DNA of 13,667 nucleotides from an uncultured Bacteroidota bacterium (GTDB lineage Bacteria > Bacteroidota > Bacteroidia > Chitinophagales > Chitinophagaceae), in contig CAIVHI010000348.1 of NCBI GenBank assembly GCA_903905685.1, forward strand, positions 1-13,667. The letters are read 5' to 3'. This document shows positions 1-6,883 of the stretch, in pieces. Positions within the stretch are counted from its first letter, which is position 1. Each line of letters begins with the position of its first letter. The position numbers and the translations under genes are program-made. The notes beneath the pieces were generated by a model. That model was not told where the DNA came from and did no database searches. It was given only the letters and a program-made list of their open reading frames with translations.

Positions 1-11
1 AGACATCCCAC

Positions 12-48
12 CGGGCGGAAAACGGCGGCTCAAACAATGGTCCGCCCG
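12..48. repeat. Short inverted repeat upstream of the AAA ATPase gene
   Basis: CGGGCGGA at 12-19 is repeated as its exact reverse complement TCCGCCCG at 41-48, around a 21-base spacer. It could form a hairpin in the RNA or be a dyad binding site about 110 bases before the ATPase start. No T-tract follows, so it is not a convincing terminator. With 8 bp arms in GC-rich DNA, chance is quite possible. Confidence 0.25.
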
Positions 49-156
49 AAACCAAATATGAGCCAGACGCAACTGCATGTACATGCGGATTTTGCTAAAA
101 TGGAGTACCTTCGGGTTCTTGTGGGGAAAGCTTCATCCCCCTATCAGTATGCGGCC

Positions 157-1350
157 ATGAAAATTGAAAGTATCCATATAGAGAATTTCAAGGTGTTTAA
201 AAAGGCGACGGTGAAAGACATACCGCAAATGGCTGTACTGCTGGGCGCAAACGGCTCAGGCAAGACCACCTTTTTCGACATCTTCGGTTTTTTGGGCGAT
301 GCACTTCAATCCAACGTCACCATTGCGCTCAACAAAAGGGGTGGATTTCATGAAGTCGTTTCACGCGGTTGCGACATCGATCGCGATTTCATCAAGTTCG
401 AGATAAAGTTCAGGAATGATAGCGGATCGGGTGAGAAGAATCCTGTGATAACCTACAGTATCGAAATAGGATTCGAAAAAGGCAAAGTGTACATCAACCG
501 CGAACTCCTGAAATACCGGCGCGGGCAGCGCGGGAAGCCGTGGCACTTTTTGGATTTCAGCAGGGGTATGGGATATGCGGTTACGAACGAAGACGATTAT
601 GGGAAGGAGGGCGTAGAGGCCCAACGCATACAGCAAAAAGTGACCAGCCCGGATATCCTCGCAATCAAGGGTCTCGGGCAATTCGAGCAATTCAAAGCCA
701 TCAGCAATTTCAGGACACTCCTTGAAAAATGGTACGTGTCCAATTTCAAAATTGAATACGGGAAAAACAGCCCCGATGTCGGGATTTCCAATCACCTGTC
801 GACAGCGGGGGAGAACTTGGCCCAAGTCACGAAATTCATGTATGACTACCACAGGGAGGTTTTTCAAAAAATCTTGGAGAAACTTCCAAAACGCATTCCC
901 GGCATTAATGGCGTTGAGGCCAAGGAGACCGAGGACGGAAGAATCATACTGCGCTTCAACGACCGGAATTTCAAAGACCCCTTTGTGGCACGCTACGTGT
1001 CGGACGGCACCATCAAAATGTTTGCCTTCATGATTTTGCTGCACGACCCCGAACCGCACCCATTGTTGTGCATTGAAGAGCCTGAAAATTTCCTGCATCC
1101 CGATTTGCTCCTGCAGCTCTGTGAAGAGATCAGGGAATATTCGGAGCGCGGAGGCCAAGTCTTCGTTTCCAGCCACTCTCCCGACTTTGTAAACGGCTTG
1201 AACTTGGACGAATTGTTCTTCGTGAATAAGGAAAACGGTTTTTCGGTAATAAAGGCCGCCAAAGACGACGATATAGTGGCAACACTCTCGAAAGACAACC
1301 AGTTGGGCTGGCTTTGGAGGAATAAGTACTTGAAAGGCGCAGGGCTATGA
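157..1350 (+). CDS. SMC/OLD-like AAA ATPase (AAA_21 type), probable defence-type partner gene
   Basis: This 397-residue protein has an ABC/SMC-class ATPase head. Walker A is GANGSGKTT (30-38). A degenerate signature SDGTIK (282-287) leads into Walker B LLCIEEPE (303-310), and the H-loop is SSHSPD (338-343). The N-terminal MKIESIHIENFKVF is the usual opening of RecF/OLD/AAA_21 proteins, so I take the ATG at 157. An in-frame ATG at 37 would add 40 unrelated residues before this conserved opening. The middle section (about 60-280) is the variable insertion between the two ATPase lobes. Stand-alone ATPases of this class usually act with a small partner, often a TOPRIM-like nuclease, in anti-phage or plasmid-exclusion modules. 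The next gene overlaps by ATGA, which implies translational coupling. The family assignment is secure; the defence role is inferred. No promoter was seen. Confidence 0.85.
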   Translation: MKIESIHIENFKVFKKATVKDIPQMAVLLGANGSGKTTFFDIFGFLGDALQSNVTIALNKRGGFHEVVSRGCDIDRDFIKFEIKFRNDSGSGEKNPVITYSIEIGFEKGKVYINRELLKYRRGQRGKPWHFLDFSRGMGYAVTNEDDYGKEGVEAQRIQQKVTSPDILAIKGLGQFEQFKAISNFRTLLEKWYVSNFKIEYGKNSPDVGISNHLSTAGENLAQVTKFMYDYHREVFQKILEKLPKRIPGINGVEAKETEDGRIILRFNDRNFKDPFVARYVSDGTIKMFAFMILLHDPEPHPLLCIEEPENFLHPDLLLQLCEEIREYSERGGQVFVSSHSPDFVNGLNLDELFFVNKENGFSVIKAAKDDDIVATLSKDNQLGWLWRNKYLKGAGL

Positions 1351-1568
1351 TTTTACACGTGTTTACCGAGGAGCCTTCCTGCAAGAATGTGTTGGGGATT
1401 TTATTGCCAAAAATCCTTCCTGAAGAAGTCGAGTTTAGGATCTATCCCCACCAAGGCAAGCAGGACTTAGAGCGGGCGCTATCGACCACCTTGCCGGCAA
1501 TCAGCAGGATACCCGATTCGAAAATTATCATATTAAGAGACTATAACAACCATTGCAGTGATTCGTGA
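1347..1568 (+). pseudogene. DUF4276-like protein, truncated after 73 codons
   Basis: The start codon overlaps the stop of the ATPase gene (ATGA, 1347-1350), so the two form a coupled pair. The opening VFTEEPS (about 5-11), the HQGKQDL segment (about 35-41) and the hydrophobic strand IIILRD (59-64) resemble the first third of DUF4276 proteins, which are normally about 200 residues and commonly sit behind AAA_21 ATPases. From memory, the family continues after that strand with further acidic residues. Here the frame degenerates into YNNHCSDS and stops at 1566-1568. Only 60 bases separate this stop from the end of mlaD, so there is no room for the missing two thirds, and I found no convincing continuation in the other frames. 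I read it as a 3'-truncated gene. A genuine short product cannot be excluded, but it would lack most of the fold. Confidence 0.6.
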
Positions 1569-1628
1569 ATTACATCCTACCTAAAAAGCCAACTCCACTC
1601 AGGCGCTGTATCGAAGCATCTACCCCCT

Positions 1629-2615
1629 CTACTTTCCCTGTCCCGCCTTCTGCAATTCCGATTTCTTCATGTATTTCTTGATGAAGCGGTTTTGCTTTAG
1701 GGCATCCATTTCCTGCTTCAGGGTTTCGGAGGCCTGCTCTATATTTTGGAGGCTATTGTTGAGCTTGTCGGCTGCGCCGGGGTCTTTCAGCAGGGTGGGG
1801 ATGGTGCCATGACCATGTTTCAAGTCGCCTTCTATGCCGGCGGCAATACTGTCGAGGCGCACGGTGAGGCGGTTGATGTTTCCCGATATTCCGTTCAGGT
1901 TGTCGAGGGTCTTCTTCATTTCATCGGCTTCTTTCTTGTCGGCTACAAGTACCCCTGCAACGCCTTCACCCCGCTTCACGCCGGCCAGCATGTCGTGGAG
2001 GTCGGCCATGGAGGCATTGAAATCCACCGACGACTTTTTGAAATTGCGGAGGATGTCCTTGATGTCGGTGGCCAATGTGCTGTCTTCGAGCAGGCTCCAC
2101 AGGGGCTTACTCTCGTTGAGGCGGCGCAGGGCCAGCTTCAAATCGCCCGAAATCACCTGCACATTGTCGTTGGTATGGCTAAAGGTTTCCAACATGCTGC
2201 CGGTATTGATTTCTTCCTTGGTTTGGAGCAGGTCGCCGTCCTCTATTTCGGAAGCTGGGGCATTGTCGGGAGTTACGTCAATCACTTTGTTACCCATCAG
2301 TCCCTCACTGCCAATATCGGCAATGGAATTCTTATGGATGAAGCTTTTCAGCTTTTTATCGAGCACCATGCTCACTTCTATGCAGGTGTCGTTCAGGATT
2401 TTGATTTCCTTCACCGTCCCGGCGTCAATACCCGAAAACCGTACATTGTTGCCGGGTTTGAGGCCGCTAATGGTTTTGAAACGGGCCTTGACCATAAAGT
2501 TCGAACCGAACAGGTTTTGGCTTTTGCCGATGAGGTACAGCGACATCACGATTACAAACATCCCACCGAGCACGAACATGCCGAGTTTTACATTACTACT
2601 GCTTTGTTTGTCCAT
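1629..2615 (-). CDS. mlaD: MlaD-like MCE-domain lipid transport protein
   Basis: This 328-residue protein is the substrate-binding part of an MCE/Mla-type ABC transporter, which moves phospholipid between inner and outer membranes. A short cytoplasmic N-terminus is followed by one membrane helix (about 11-30). The MCE domain (about 41-120) contains the typical ISGLKPGNNVRFSGIDAG stretch and SEGLMGNKVIDV. The rest (about 130-328) is helical and probably coiled, ending in a Lys-rich tail. It is longer than E. coli MlaD (about 180 residues), as is common in Bacteroidota, where the C-terminal extension is thought to reach across the periplasm. It is the last gene of the mlaE-mlaF-mlaD operon, 6 bases behind mlaF, and converges on the truncated DUF4276-like gene. 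No clear terminator lies in the 60-base gap. Family assignment is firm; the transport direction and lipid are not known from sequence. Confidence 0.88.
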   Translation of the reverse strand: MDKQSSSNVKLGMFVLGGMFVIVMSLYLIGKSQNLFGSNFMVKARFKTISGLKPGNNVRFSGIDAGTVKEIKILNDTCIEVSMVLDKKLKSFIHKNSIADIGSEGLMGNKVIDVTPDNAPASEIEDGDLLQTKEEINTGSMLETFSHTNDNVQVISGDLKLALRRLNESKPLWSLLEDSTLATDIKDILRNFKKSSVDFNASMADLHDMLAGVKRGEGVAGVLVADKKEADEMKKTLDNLNGISGNINRLTVRLDSIAAGIEGDLKHGHGTIPTLLKDPGAADKLNNSLQNIEQASETLKQEMDALKQNRFIKKYMKKSELQKAGQGK

Positions 2616-2621
2616 AATCTA

Positions 2622-3404
2622 TCAGTCGAAATATTGTTTGATGTAGGGGTCTGTAGAGGCTTTCAGTTCGTCGTACGTACCTTCAGCGTAGCAAATCCCG
2701 TTCAAAAGTACGTCAATTCTGTCGGCGGTACGTTCCACGCACTTCATGTCGTGCGATATGACGATAGACGACGTTTGGTATTTTTCCTGTATTTCAACAA
2801 TCAGGTCGCTTATTTCCATGCCCGTTATGGGGTCCAAGCCGGTTGTGGGCTCATCGTACAGGATGATTTCGGGCTGTAGGATGAGGGTGCGGGCCAACGC
2901 CACGCGTTTCTGCATCCCGCCCGACAACTCCGACGGCATAAGGTCTATGGTTTTGGCCAAGCCCACATCGGTGAGTGCAGCTACGACGCGTTCGTTCACT
3001 TCGTCGGCGGTGAGGTGGCGAAGGTGCCTCCGCATGGGGAATTCCAAATTCTCCCGAATAGTCATGGAGTCGTAAAGGGCATTGCTCTGAAACAGAAACC
3101 CCACGCGCATCCTCAATTTGTCCATATCGCCTATGGATAGCTCCAAAATATTGTTGCCCAACACATTGATGGTTCCTGCATCGGGCTTCATCAATCCAAT
3201 GATGCACTTGATGAGTACCGACTTTCCGGAACCCGAACGGCCAAGGATGACCAAGGTCTCCCCTTTGTGCAATACGAAATCGAAACCTTTCAATACTTCA
3301 TTGCCGGCAAAACTCTTTTTAACGCCCTCAACTACGATGACGTTGTCGCCCTCTTTTGCATGGAATGCAGGATCCTCGGCCATTGTTTTCTGTTCATTTC
3401 CCAT
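2622..3404 (-). CDS. mlaF: MlaF-like ABC transporter ATP-binding protein
   Basis: This 260-residue ABC ATPase powers the MlaE permease. It has Walker A GRSGSGKS (55-62), a Q-loop FLFQ (103-106), signature LSGGMQKR (160-167), Walker B ILYDEPTTGLDP (181-192) and switch His in SHD (His218), so the site is complete. The LSGGMQKRVALAR and DEPTTGLDP wording is typical of the MlaF/Ttg2A subfamily. The gene starts 3 bases after the mlaE stop and ends 6 bases before mlaD, so the three are almost certainly co-transcribed. The chosen ATG at 3404 gives a 20-residue leader before the ABC domain. An internal ATG (residue 8, at 3383) is an equally workable start. It acts on the cytoplasmic face of the inner membrane. 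Confidence 0.93.
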   Translation of the reverse strand: MGNEQKTMAEDPAFHAKEGDNVIVVEGVKKSFAGNEVLKGFDFVLHKGETLVILGRSGSGKSVLIKCIIGLMKPDAGTINVLGNNILELSIGDMDKLRMRVGFLFQSNALYDSMTIRENLEFPMRRHLRHLTADEVNERVVAALTDVGLAKTIDLMPSELSGGMQKRVALARTLILQPEIILYDEPTTGLDPITGMEISDLIVEIQEKYQTSSIVISHDMKCVERTADRIDVLLNGICYAEGTYDELKASTDPYIKQYFD

Positions 3405-3407
3405 AGT

Positions 3408-4178
3408 CTATCCTATTCCGATGAGGTCCGTTATTTGCACTACCATGAGGTCGAGCAGAAAAATGAGGACTGATGAAACCACGACCGCCGAATTGGCTGC
3501 TCTACCAACACCGGCCGTGCCCAGCCTAGTGTAATACCCTTTATAACAGCCGATGATGCCCACCGCAAAACCGAAGAAATAGGTCTTGATGTAGGCCGGC
3601 ATTACGTCGGCAAACTTCAAATAGTGGAATACTTCGCTTACGAACAGCCTCAGGGTCATGCTGTCGCGCATGTTGAAGGCGATGTAGGAGCCGAAAATGC
3701 CGATGGCGTCCGACAGACTGGTGAGTACGGGCAACATGCAGGTGGCTGCCAACACCCGGGTGACTACCAGAAATTTAAAGGGATTGGTGCCGGATACATC
3801 CATGGAGTCTATCTGCTCCGTAACGCGCATCGAGCCCAATTCGGCACCAATGCTGGAACCTATCTTTCCTGCAAATATCAACGCACTCAGTACCGGCCCG
3901 ATTTCGCGAACGAATGACAGGCCCATCATGGCGGGGATACGGGCCTGCACACCATACTCAATGAGCGTGGGCCGCACCTGAATGGTGAGCACCAAGCCCA
4001 TGATGAAACCCGTTAAGCCTATGAGTGGCAACGACTTGTAACCGACTATGTAGCACTGTTTCAGAAACTCCCTCCCCTCAAAACGCGGACTGAACAACTC
4101 CTTGAAGAAGCGGCCGGTAAAAAAGGCTATCTCTCCGGCTTCGTTAAAAACCTCCTTGGTGGAATTGGAAAATTTCAT
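3408..4178 (-). CDS. mlaE: MlaE-like ABC transporter permease
   Basis: This 256-residue integral membrane protein belongs to the MlaE/DUF140 family. It has about five hydrophobic segments, starting near residue 48. The family's conserved core is present: REIGPVLSALIFAGKIGSSI (91-110), then GAELGSMRVTEQIDSM, which couples to the ATPase. The C-terminal GCYKGYYTRLGTAGVGRAAN block is also typical. It is the first gene of the mlaE-mlaF-mlaD operon and forms the inner-membrane channel with MlaF and MlaD. The start at 4178 is supported by the length normal for the family and by the lack of room upstream for more coding. A TAnnTTTG element lies just upstream. The E. coli periplasmic and outer-membrane partners mlaC, mlaB and mlaA are not in this window. 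Confidence 0.93.
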   Translation of the reverse strand: MKFSNSTKEVFNEAGEIAFFTGRFFKELFSPRFEGREFLKQCYIVGYKSLPLIGLTGFIMGLVLTIQVRPTLIEYGVQARIPAMMGLSFVREIGPVLSALIFAGKIGSSIGAELGSMRVTEQIDSMDVSGTNPFKFLVVTRVLAATCMLPVLTSLSDAIGIFGSYIAFNMRDSMTLRLFVSEVFHYLKFADVMPAYIKTYFFGFAVGIIGCYKGYYTRLGTAGVGRAANSAVVVSSVLIFLLDLMVVQITDLIGIG

Positions 4179-4185
4179 TGTTTTC

Positions 4186-4193
4186 CAAAATTA
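4186..4193 (-). promoter_or_regulatory. Possible -7 promoter element for the mlaEFD operon
   Basis: On the minus strand this reads TAATTTTG, matching the Bacteroidota -7 consensus TAnnTTTG. It is only 7 bases before the mlaE ATG, so transcription would begin at or next to the start codon (a leaderless or near-leaderless message). No TTG was found at the expected -33 position. Chance is a real alternative in this AT-rich stretch. Confidence 0.3.
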
Positions 4194-4307
4194 GGAAAAA
4201 TAGCGTTCGTGGGCAGATTGATTTGGCTCATTTAACGATTCGATAAATGGGAAACGCAGTGCATTTACGTCAGAAGTCAACCAGAGCAAAACGAACAATG
4301 TTACTAA

Positions 4308-4340
4308 AAAGCCTCTGTAAATATCGGTTTCAGAGGCTTT
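4308..4340 (-). terminator. Intrinsic terminator behind the HAD-fold gene
   Basis: AAAGCCTCTG (4308-4317) pairs perfectly with CAGAGGCTTT (4331-4340) around a 13-base loop. Read on the minus strand, the stem runs into TTTTTAGT (complement of 4303-4310), giving a good U-tract 40 bases beyond the HAD-fold gene stop. On the plus strand the stem is followed by TTTCTTC, so it may also work weakly in that direction. It separates the accessory patch from the mla operon promoter. Confidence 0.75.
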
Positions 4341-4379
4341 CTTCATTACTATTGAAGATTTTGTTATATGATATGGCTA

Positions 4380-4859
4380 TTACGTAATGGATGCAACCAG
4401 AGACGTCCTTTGATTGGCCAATATTGTTTTGGCAATTTCCAAATGCTCTTCTGTAAGGCCGATATACGGACTGGTTGCCACTAAACTTTCTTTCAAATAA
4501 TAGGGAAGATCGTTTAATGATTTGTCGTCATCAATAATAATAAAATTATCGTTGATGGTATTGACATTGAACCAATGCATAATCTCTTCTTTCCTACTGA
4601 GATTGCCAACATTTGCAGGTAAACATTCTAAATGTTCAATATTGATATTCCGATTCTTGAAAATGCTTTTCCACTCTTCAACGCTAAAGTTGGATTTATG
4701 TGAAGTGGTAAGCATTATGATAGTGCCTTCTGCAATCAAATTCTCAAGTACATGAGTTGCCTTTGTACTAAAAGCAGGAAAACCATCATTAAGCAATTCA
4801 GGTCTTTTCCAGCTTTTAGCGGGAACCATTACCCCATCTATGTCTAAGAATATGCGCAT
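4380..4859 (-). CDS. HAD-fold phosphatase-like protein (Swiss-Army-Knife RNA-repair HAD type)
   Basis: This 159-residue protein is a compact HAD-superfamily domain. Motif I is FLDIDG (4-9) with the nucleophile Asp6 and acid/base Asp8. Motif II is TTSH (51-54), the motif III Lys is probably Lys90 in SRKEE, and motif IV is IIIDDD (107-112). All catalytic positions are therefore present. Its size and the opening MRIFLDIDGVMVP match the HAD domains first described in Swiss-Army-Knife RNA-repair proteins, which are often encoded alone. Its substrate cannot be told from sequence. It lies 19 bases behind the decayed ParB-like fragment in the same direction, and is followed by its own terminator. Base composition is clearly more AT-rich than in the neighbouring envelope genes, which suggests transfer. 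It might once have been the downstream partner of the broken gene, but this is inference. Confidence 0.8.
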   Translation of the reverse strand: MRIFLDIDGVMVPAKSWKRPELLNDGFPAFSTKATHVLENLIAEGTIIMLTTSHKSNFSVEEWKSIFKNRNINIEHLECLPANVGNLSRKEEIMHWFNVNTINDNFIIIDDDKSLNDLPYYLKESLVATSPYIGLTEEHLEIAKTILANQRTSLVASIT

Positions 4860-4878
4860 TACAGCACAAATTTACGCA

Positions 4879-5319
4879 TTATTTCACCAATTCAACGAGT
4901 GCTTCAATAGATATATTGTTAAATTTCGCATCTTGTTCGTTCAGCATATCTATTTTTGCCGGAGTATCCCAATCATCTTCCACAAAAACAACTGATTTCC
5001 AATCAATTACATCCGTTGCATACGTGCCTTTATAAGGCGCACTTTCAATAGGCAATTTAGCCAAAAGAGATGCAACATATCTATGATGTCCGTCGCAAAT
5101 TATATTGCCCTCAACTTTAATTTCGGAAAATTTAATTCAGAAGCGCATTTTTCTATATATTCTATCTATGATATGAATGCATAATTTGCCCTGTGTGCAA
5201 ATCAATCCAATTTTATTCTCCGAAAGAAAGTTTTGTATAATTTGTTGAGTAATTTTTTCCAATTCGGCTTCTTGTTTTGAGCTACAAAAATACTGAGTTG
5301 CTGAATTCAAGAGGAAACT
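4879..5319 (-). pseudogene. Decayed ParB/sulfiredoxin-like domain, polymorphic-toxin tip type
   Basis: The clearest part (4879-5136) translates without a stop. It carries VEGNIICDGHHRYVASLLA near its start, with the DGHHR motif of the ParB/sulfiredoxin fold, then a later DWDTPAKIDMLNEQDAKFN block. As I recall, this pairing occurs in the C-terminal domains of Rhs and other polymorphic toxins. There is no ATG upstream. In the same frame a TGA stands at 5137-5139, and beyond it the frame stays open from 5140 to 5319, with coding-like but unrecognised sequence. A neighbouring frame at about 5125-5165 reads IEYIEKCASELNFPK, which fits the expected upstream part of the domain better. It would join the DGHHR frame if one A were restored near 5122. 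I infer at least one frameshift and loss of the N-terminal part. The limit at 5319 is the farthest open reading, not a known gene end. Confidence 0.6.
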
Positions 5320-5483
5320 TCAGAAATTTAATGATTTACTTTTTTTAATGCATAGAAGATAGATACCGTTAAGACAACTCGCGTACAATGGTATTTACCC
5401 ATTGGTCTTTTTTCCCTCTTTTGCGGATATTCAAATTCCGGTAAGACTTTCTTCAATCCAAAATCTATACGCGCGGCTTCCCT
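5320..5483. other. AT-rich intergenic stretch upstream of waaA
   Basis: No gene, RNA or repeat was recognised here. The DNA is rich in A and T, with a run of T at 5339-5346, and resembles the accessory patch to its left rather than waaA to its right. I place the right edge of the foreign-looking DNA near here because GC-rich sequence begins at about 5470. Confidence 0.4.
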
Positions 5484-5491
5484 TACTTTTG
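5484..5491 (+). promoter_or_regulatory. Possible -7 promoter element for waaA
   Basis: TACTTTTG matches the Bacteroidota -7 consensus TAnnTTTG and lies 20 bases before the waaA ATG at 5512, giving a leader of roughly 14 bases. No TTG is present at the expected -33 position, so support rests on the -7 element and its placement. Confidence 0.4.
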
Positions 5492-5511
5492 CCATTCGCT
5501 TAGCCTTGCTG

Positions 5512-6783
5512 ATGTCGTTATTGCTTTACAATCTGTTTTGCCGCCTGTATGCGGGGGTGATTGGGCTCTTGGGCTTCAATGCCAAGGCCCGGGCATGGGC
5601 TGTGGGCAGGCGGGAGCAAAGGCCGGCGTTCCTAAAGCCATGGCCGGCCGGCGAGCGCCGCATATGGGTGCACTGCTCGTCGCTGGGCGAGTTTGAACAG
5701 GGTCGCCCGCTCATAGAGCGGTTGAGGGCCGACTACCCCAACCATAAAATCGTGCTCACCTTCTTCTCGCCCTCCGGCTACGAAATCCAAAAGAACTATG
5801 CCAAGGCCGATTATGTGTTCTACCTACCCATGGATGGCCGCCGCAATGCGGCCATGTTCTTGGATGCGGTGGCACCCGAGTTGGCGTTTTTCGTGAAATA
5901 CGAGTTTTGGTATCACTACCTCTGCGGCCTGCACCATCGCGGCATTCCCGCCATTTTGGTGTCGGCAGCCTTCCGGCGGGAGCAGGTGTTTTTCAAGCCT
6001 TATGGTGGGTTTTTCAGGAAGCTGTTGGGGTGCTTCACGCTGCTGTTTGTGCAAGACGAGGGCTCGCGGGCACTGCTCGCGGGCATCGGGTTGGGCAGCA
6101 AAACCGTGATTGCCGGCGACACCCGCTACGACCGTGTGGCCGACATTGAACAAAATGCCAAACCCATTCCCGAAGCGGCGGCCTTCTGCACCGGCAGCCA
6201 CATTTTGGTGGCCGGCAGCACCTGGCCCGACGACGAGCAGGCTTTGCGCAAGGCATGGGCCGCACTGCCGCCCGACGTCAAGATGATCATCGCCCCCCAC
6301 GAGATTCATGAAGCCCATATAGACCAAGTCGTTAGGCTCTTCGAAGCCGAAGGCTGCGTGCTGTTTTCGGCTTGGAAGGCGGGGAGGACCAATGCCGACG
6401 CTCGGGTCATGGTGATAGACAACATCGGTATGCTGTCGTCGCTTTATGCCTACGGCACTATTGCTTACGTAGGAGGCGGATTTGCCAAGGGCGGCATCCA
6501 CAACATCTTGGAACCTGCGGTTTTCGGCCTGCCCGTAGTGTTCGGGCCGGTGTATGGAAAGTTTGTCGAAGCTGTGGCCATGGCCAACCGCAAGTTGGTA
6601 TTCCCTATTGCCAATGAGGACGAGTTGCGCACCATCCTTACCGATCTTTTCGGTGACGAGGCTGCCCTCCACAACTTGAATGCCTCCATCCGCAGCTTTA
6701 TGCAGCACAACATTGGCGCCACGGGGAGGATATTGCAACGGGTGGCACCCTTGATGGCGGAAATGGCCGGAAACGGTAAGTAA
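5512..6783 (+). CDS. waaA: 3-deoxy-D-manno-octulosonic acid (Kdo) transferase
   Basis: This 423-residue inner-membrane glycosyltransferase moves Kdo from CMP-Kdo to the lipid A precursor, the first step of LPS core assembly. It is also called kdtA. An N-terminal membrane-binding segment (about 3-21) precedes a GT-B fold. The N-terminal half has WVHCSSLGEFEQG (52-64) with Glu60 at the position of the catalytic glutamate. Further family marks are AGSTWPDDE (234-242), APHEIH (261-266) and, in the C-terminal half, GGGFAKGGIHNILEPAVFG (321-339) for nucleotide-sugar binding. Length is normal for the family. I start at the ATG at 5512. A TTG six bases upstream is in frame but adds only two residues. 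The number of Kdo units added cannot be told from sequence. The gene is probably transcribed alone. Confidence 0.95.
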   Translation: MSLLLYNLFCRLYAGVIGLLGFNAKARAWAVGRREQRPAFLKPWPAGERRIWVHCSSLGEFEQGRPLIERLRADYPNHKIVLTFFSPSGYEIQKNYAKADYVFYLPMDGRRNAAMFLDAVAPELAFFVKYEFWYHYLCGLHHRGIPAILVSAAFRREQVFFKPYGGFFRKLLGCFTLLFVQDEGSRALLAGIGLGSKTVIAGDTRYDRVADIEQNAKPIPEAAAFCTGSHILVAGSTWPDDEQALRKAWAALPPDVKMIIAPHEIHEAHIDQVVRLFEAEGCVLFSAWKAGRTNADARVMVIDNIGMLSSLYAYGTIAYVGGGFAKGGIHNILEPAVFGLPVVFGPVYGKFVEAVAMANRKLVFPIANEDELRTILTDLFGDEAALHNLNASIRSFMQHNIGATGRILQRVAPLMAEMAGNGK

Positions 6784-6847
6784 TGGCTAACGGCAATTTT
6801 CCAGGCCTGCATATGCGGCAAAATATGTATCAGTTCAAAATTTTAAC

Positions 6848-6874
6848 TAATTTTAGCCGTCCGCAAAAACGGAC
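6848..6874 (+). promoter_or_regulatory. Possible weak -7 element and leader hairpin of the M1 peptidase gene
   Basis: TAATTTTA (6848-6855) differs from TAnnTTTG only in the last base. Just downstream, GTCCG (6859-6863) pairs with CGGAC (6870-6874) around the loop CAAAAA, ending 9 bases before the ATG. The hairpin could shape the 5' end of the message, but it is short and no T-tract follows. Confidence 0.25.
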
Positions 6875-6883
6875 AGCCGAGTT

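Noticed and set aside
37..156. Upstream 40-codon extension of the AAA ATPase
   Set aside because: The conserved opening of this family (MKIESIHIENF) begins at the ATG at 157. The extension has no family resemblance and includes the inverted repeat region.
1746..2879. Long open frame of 377 codons on the plus strand
   Set aside because: It lies antisense to mlaD and mlaF, both of which have clear family motifs. Its His- and Val-rich translation is a mirror of their codon use.
4200..5480. Insertion sequence or transposon carrying the AT-rich patch
   Set aside because: No transposase frame, terminal inverted repeats or target duplication were found at its edges.
5824..6738. Open frame of 304 codons on the minus strand
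   Set aside because: It is antisense to waaA, which has all its expected motifs. It has no recognisable domain.
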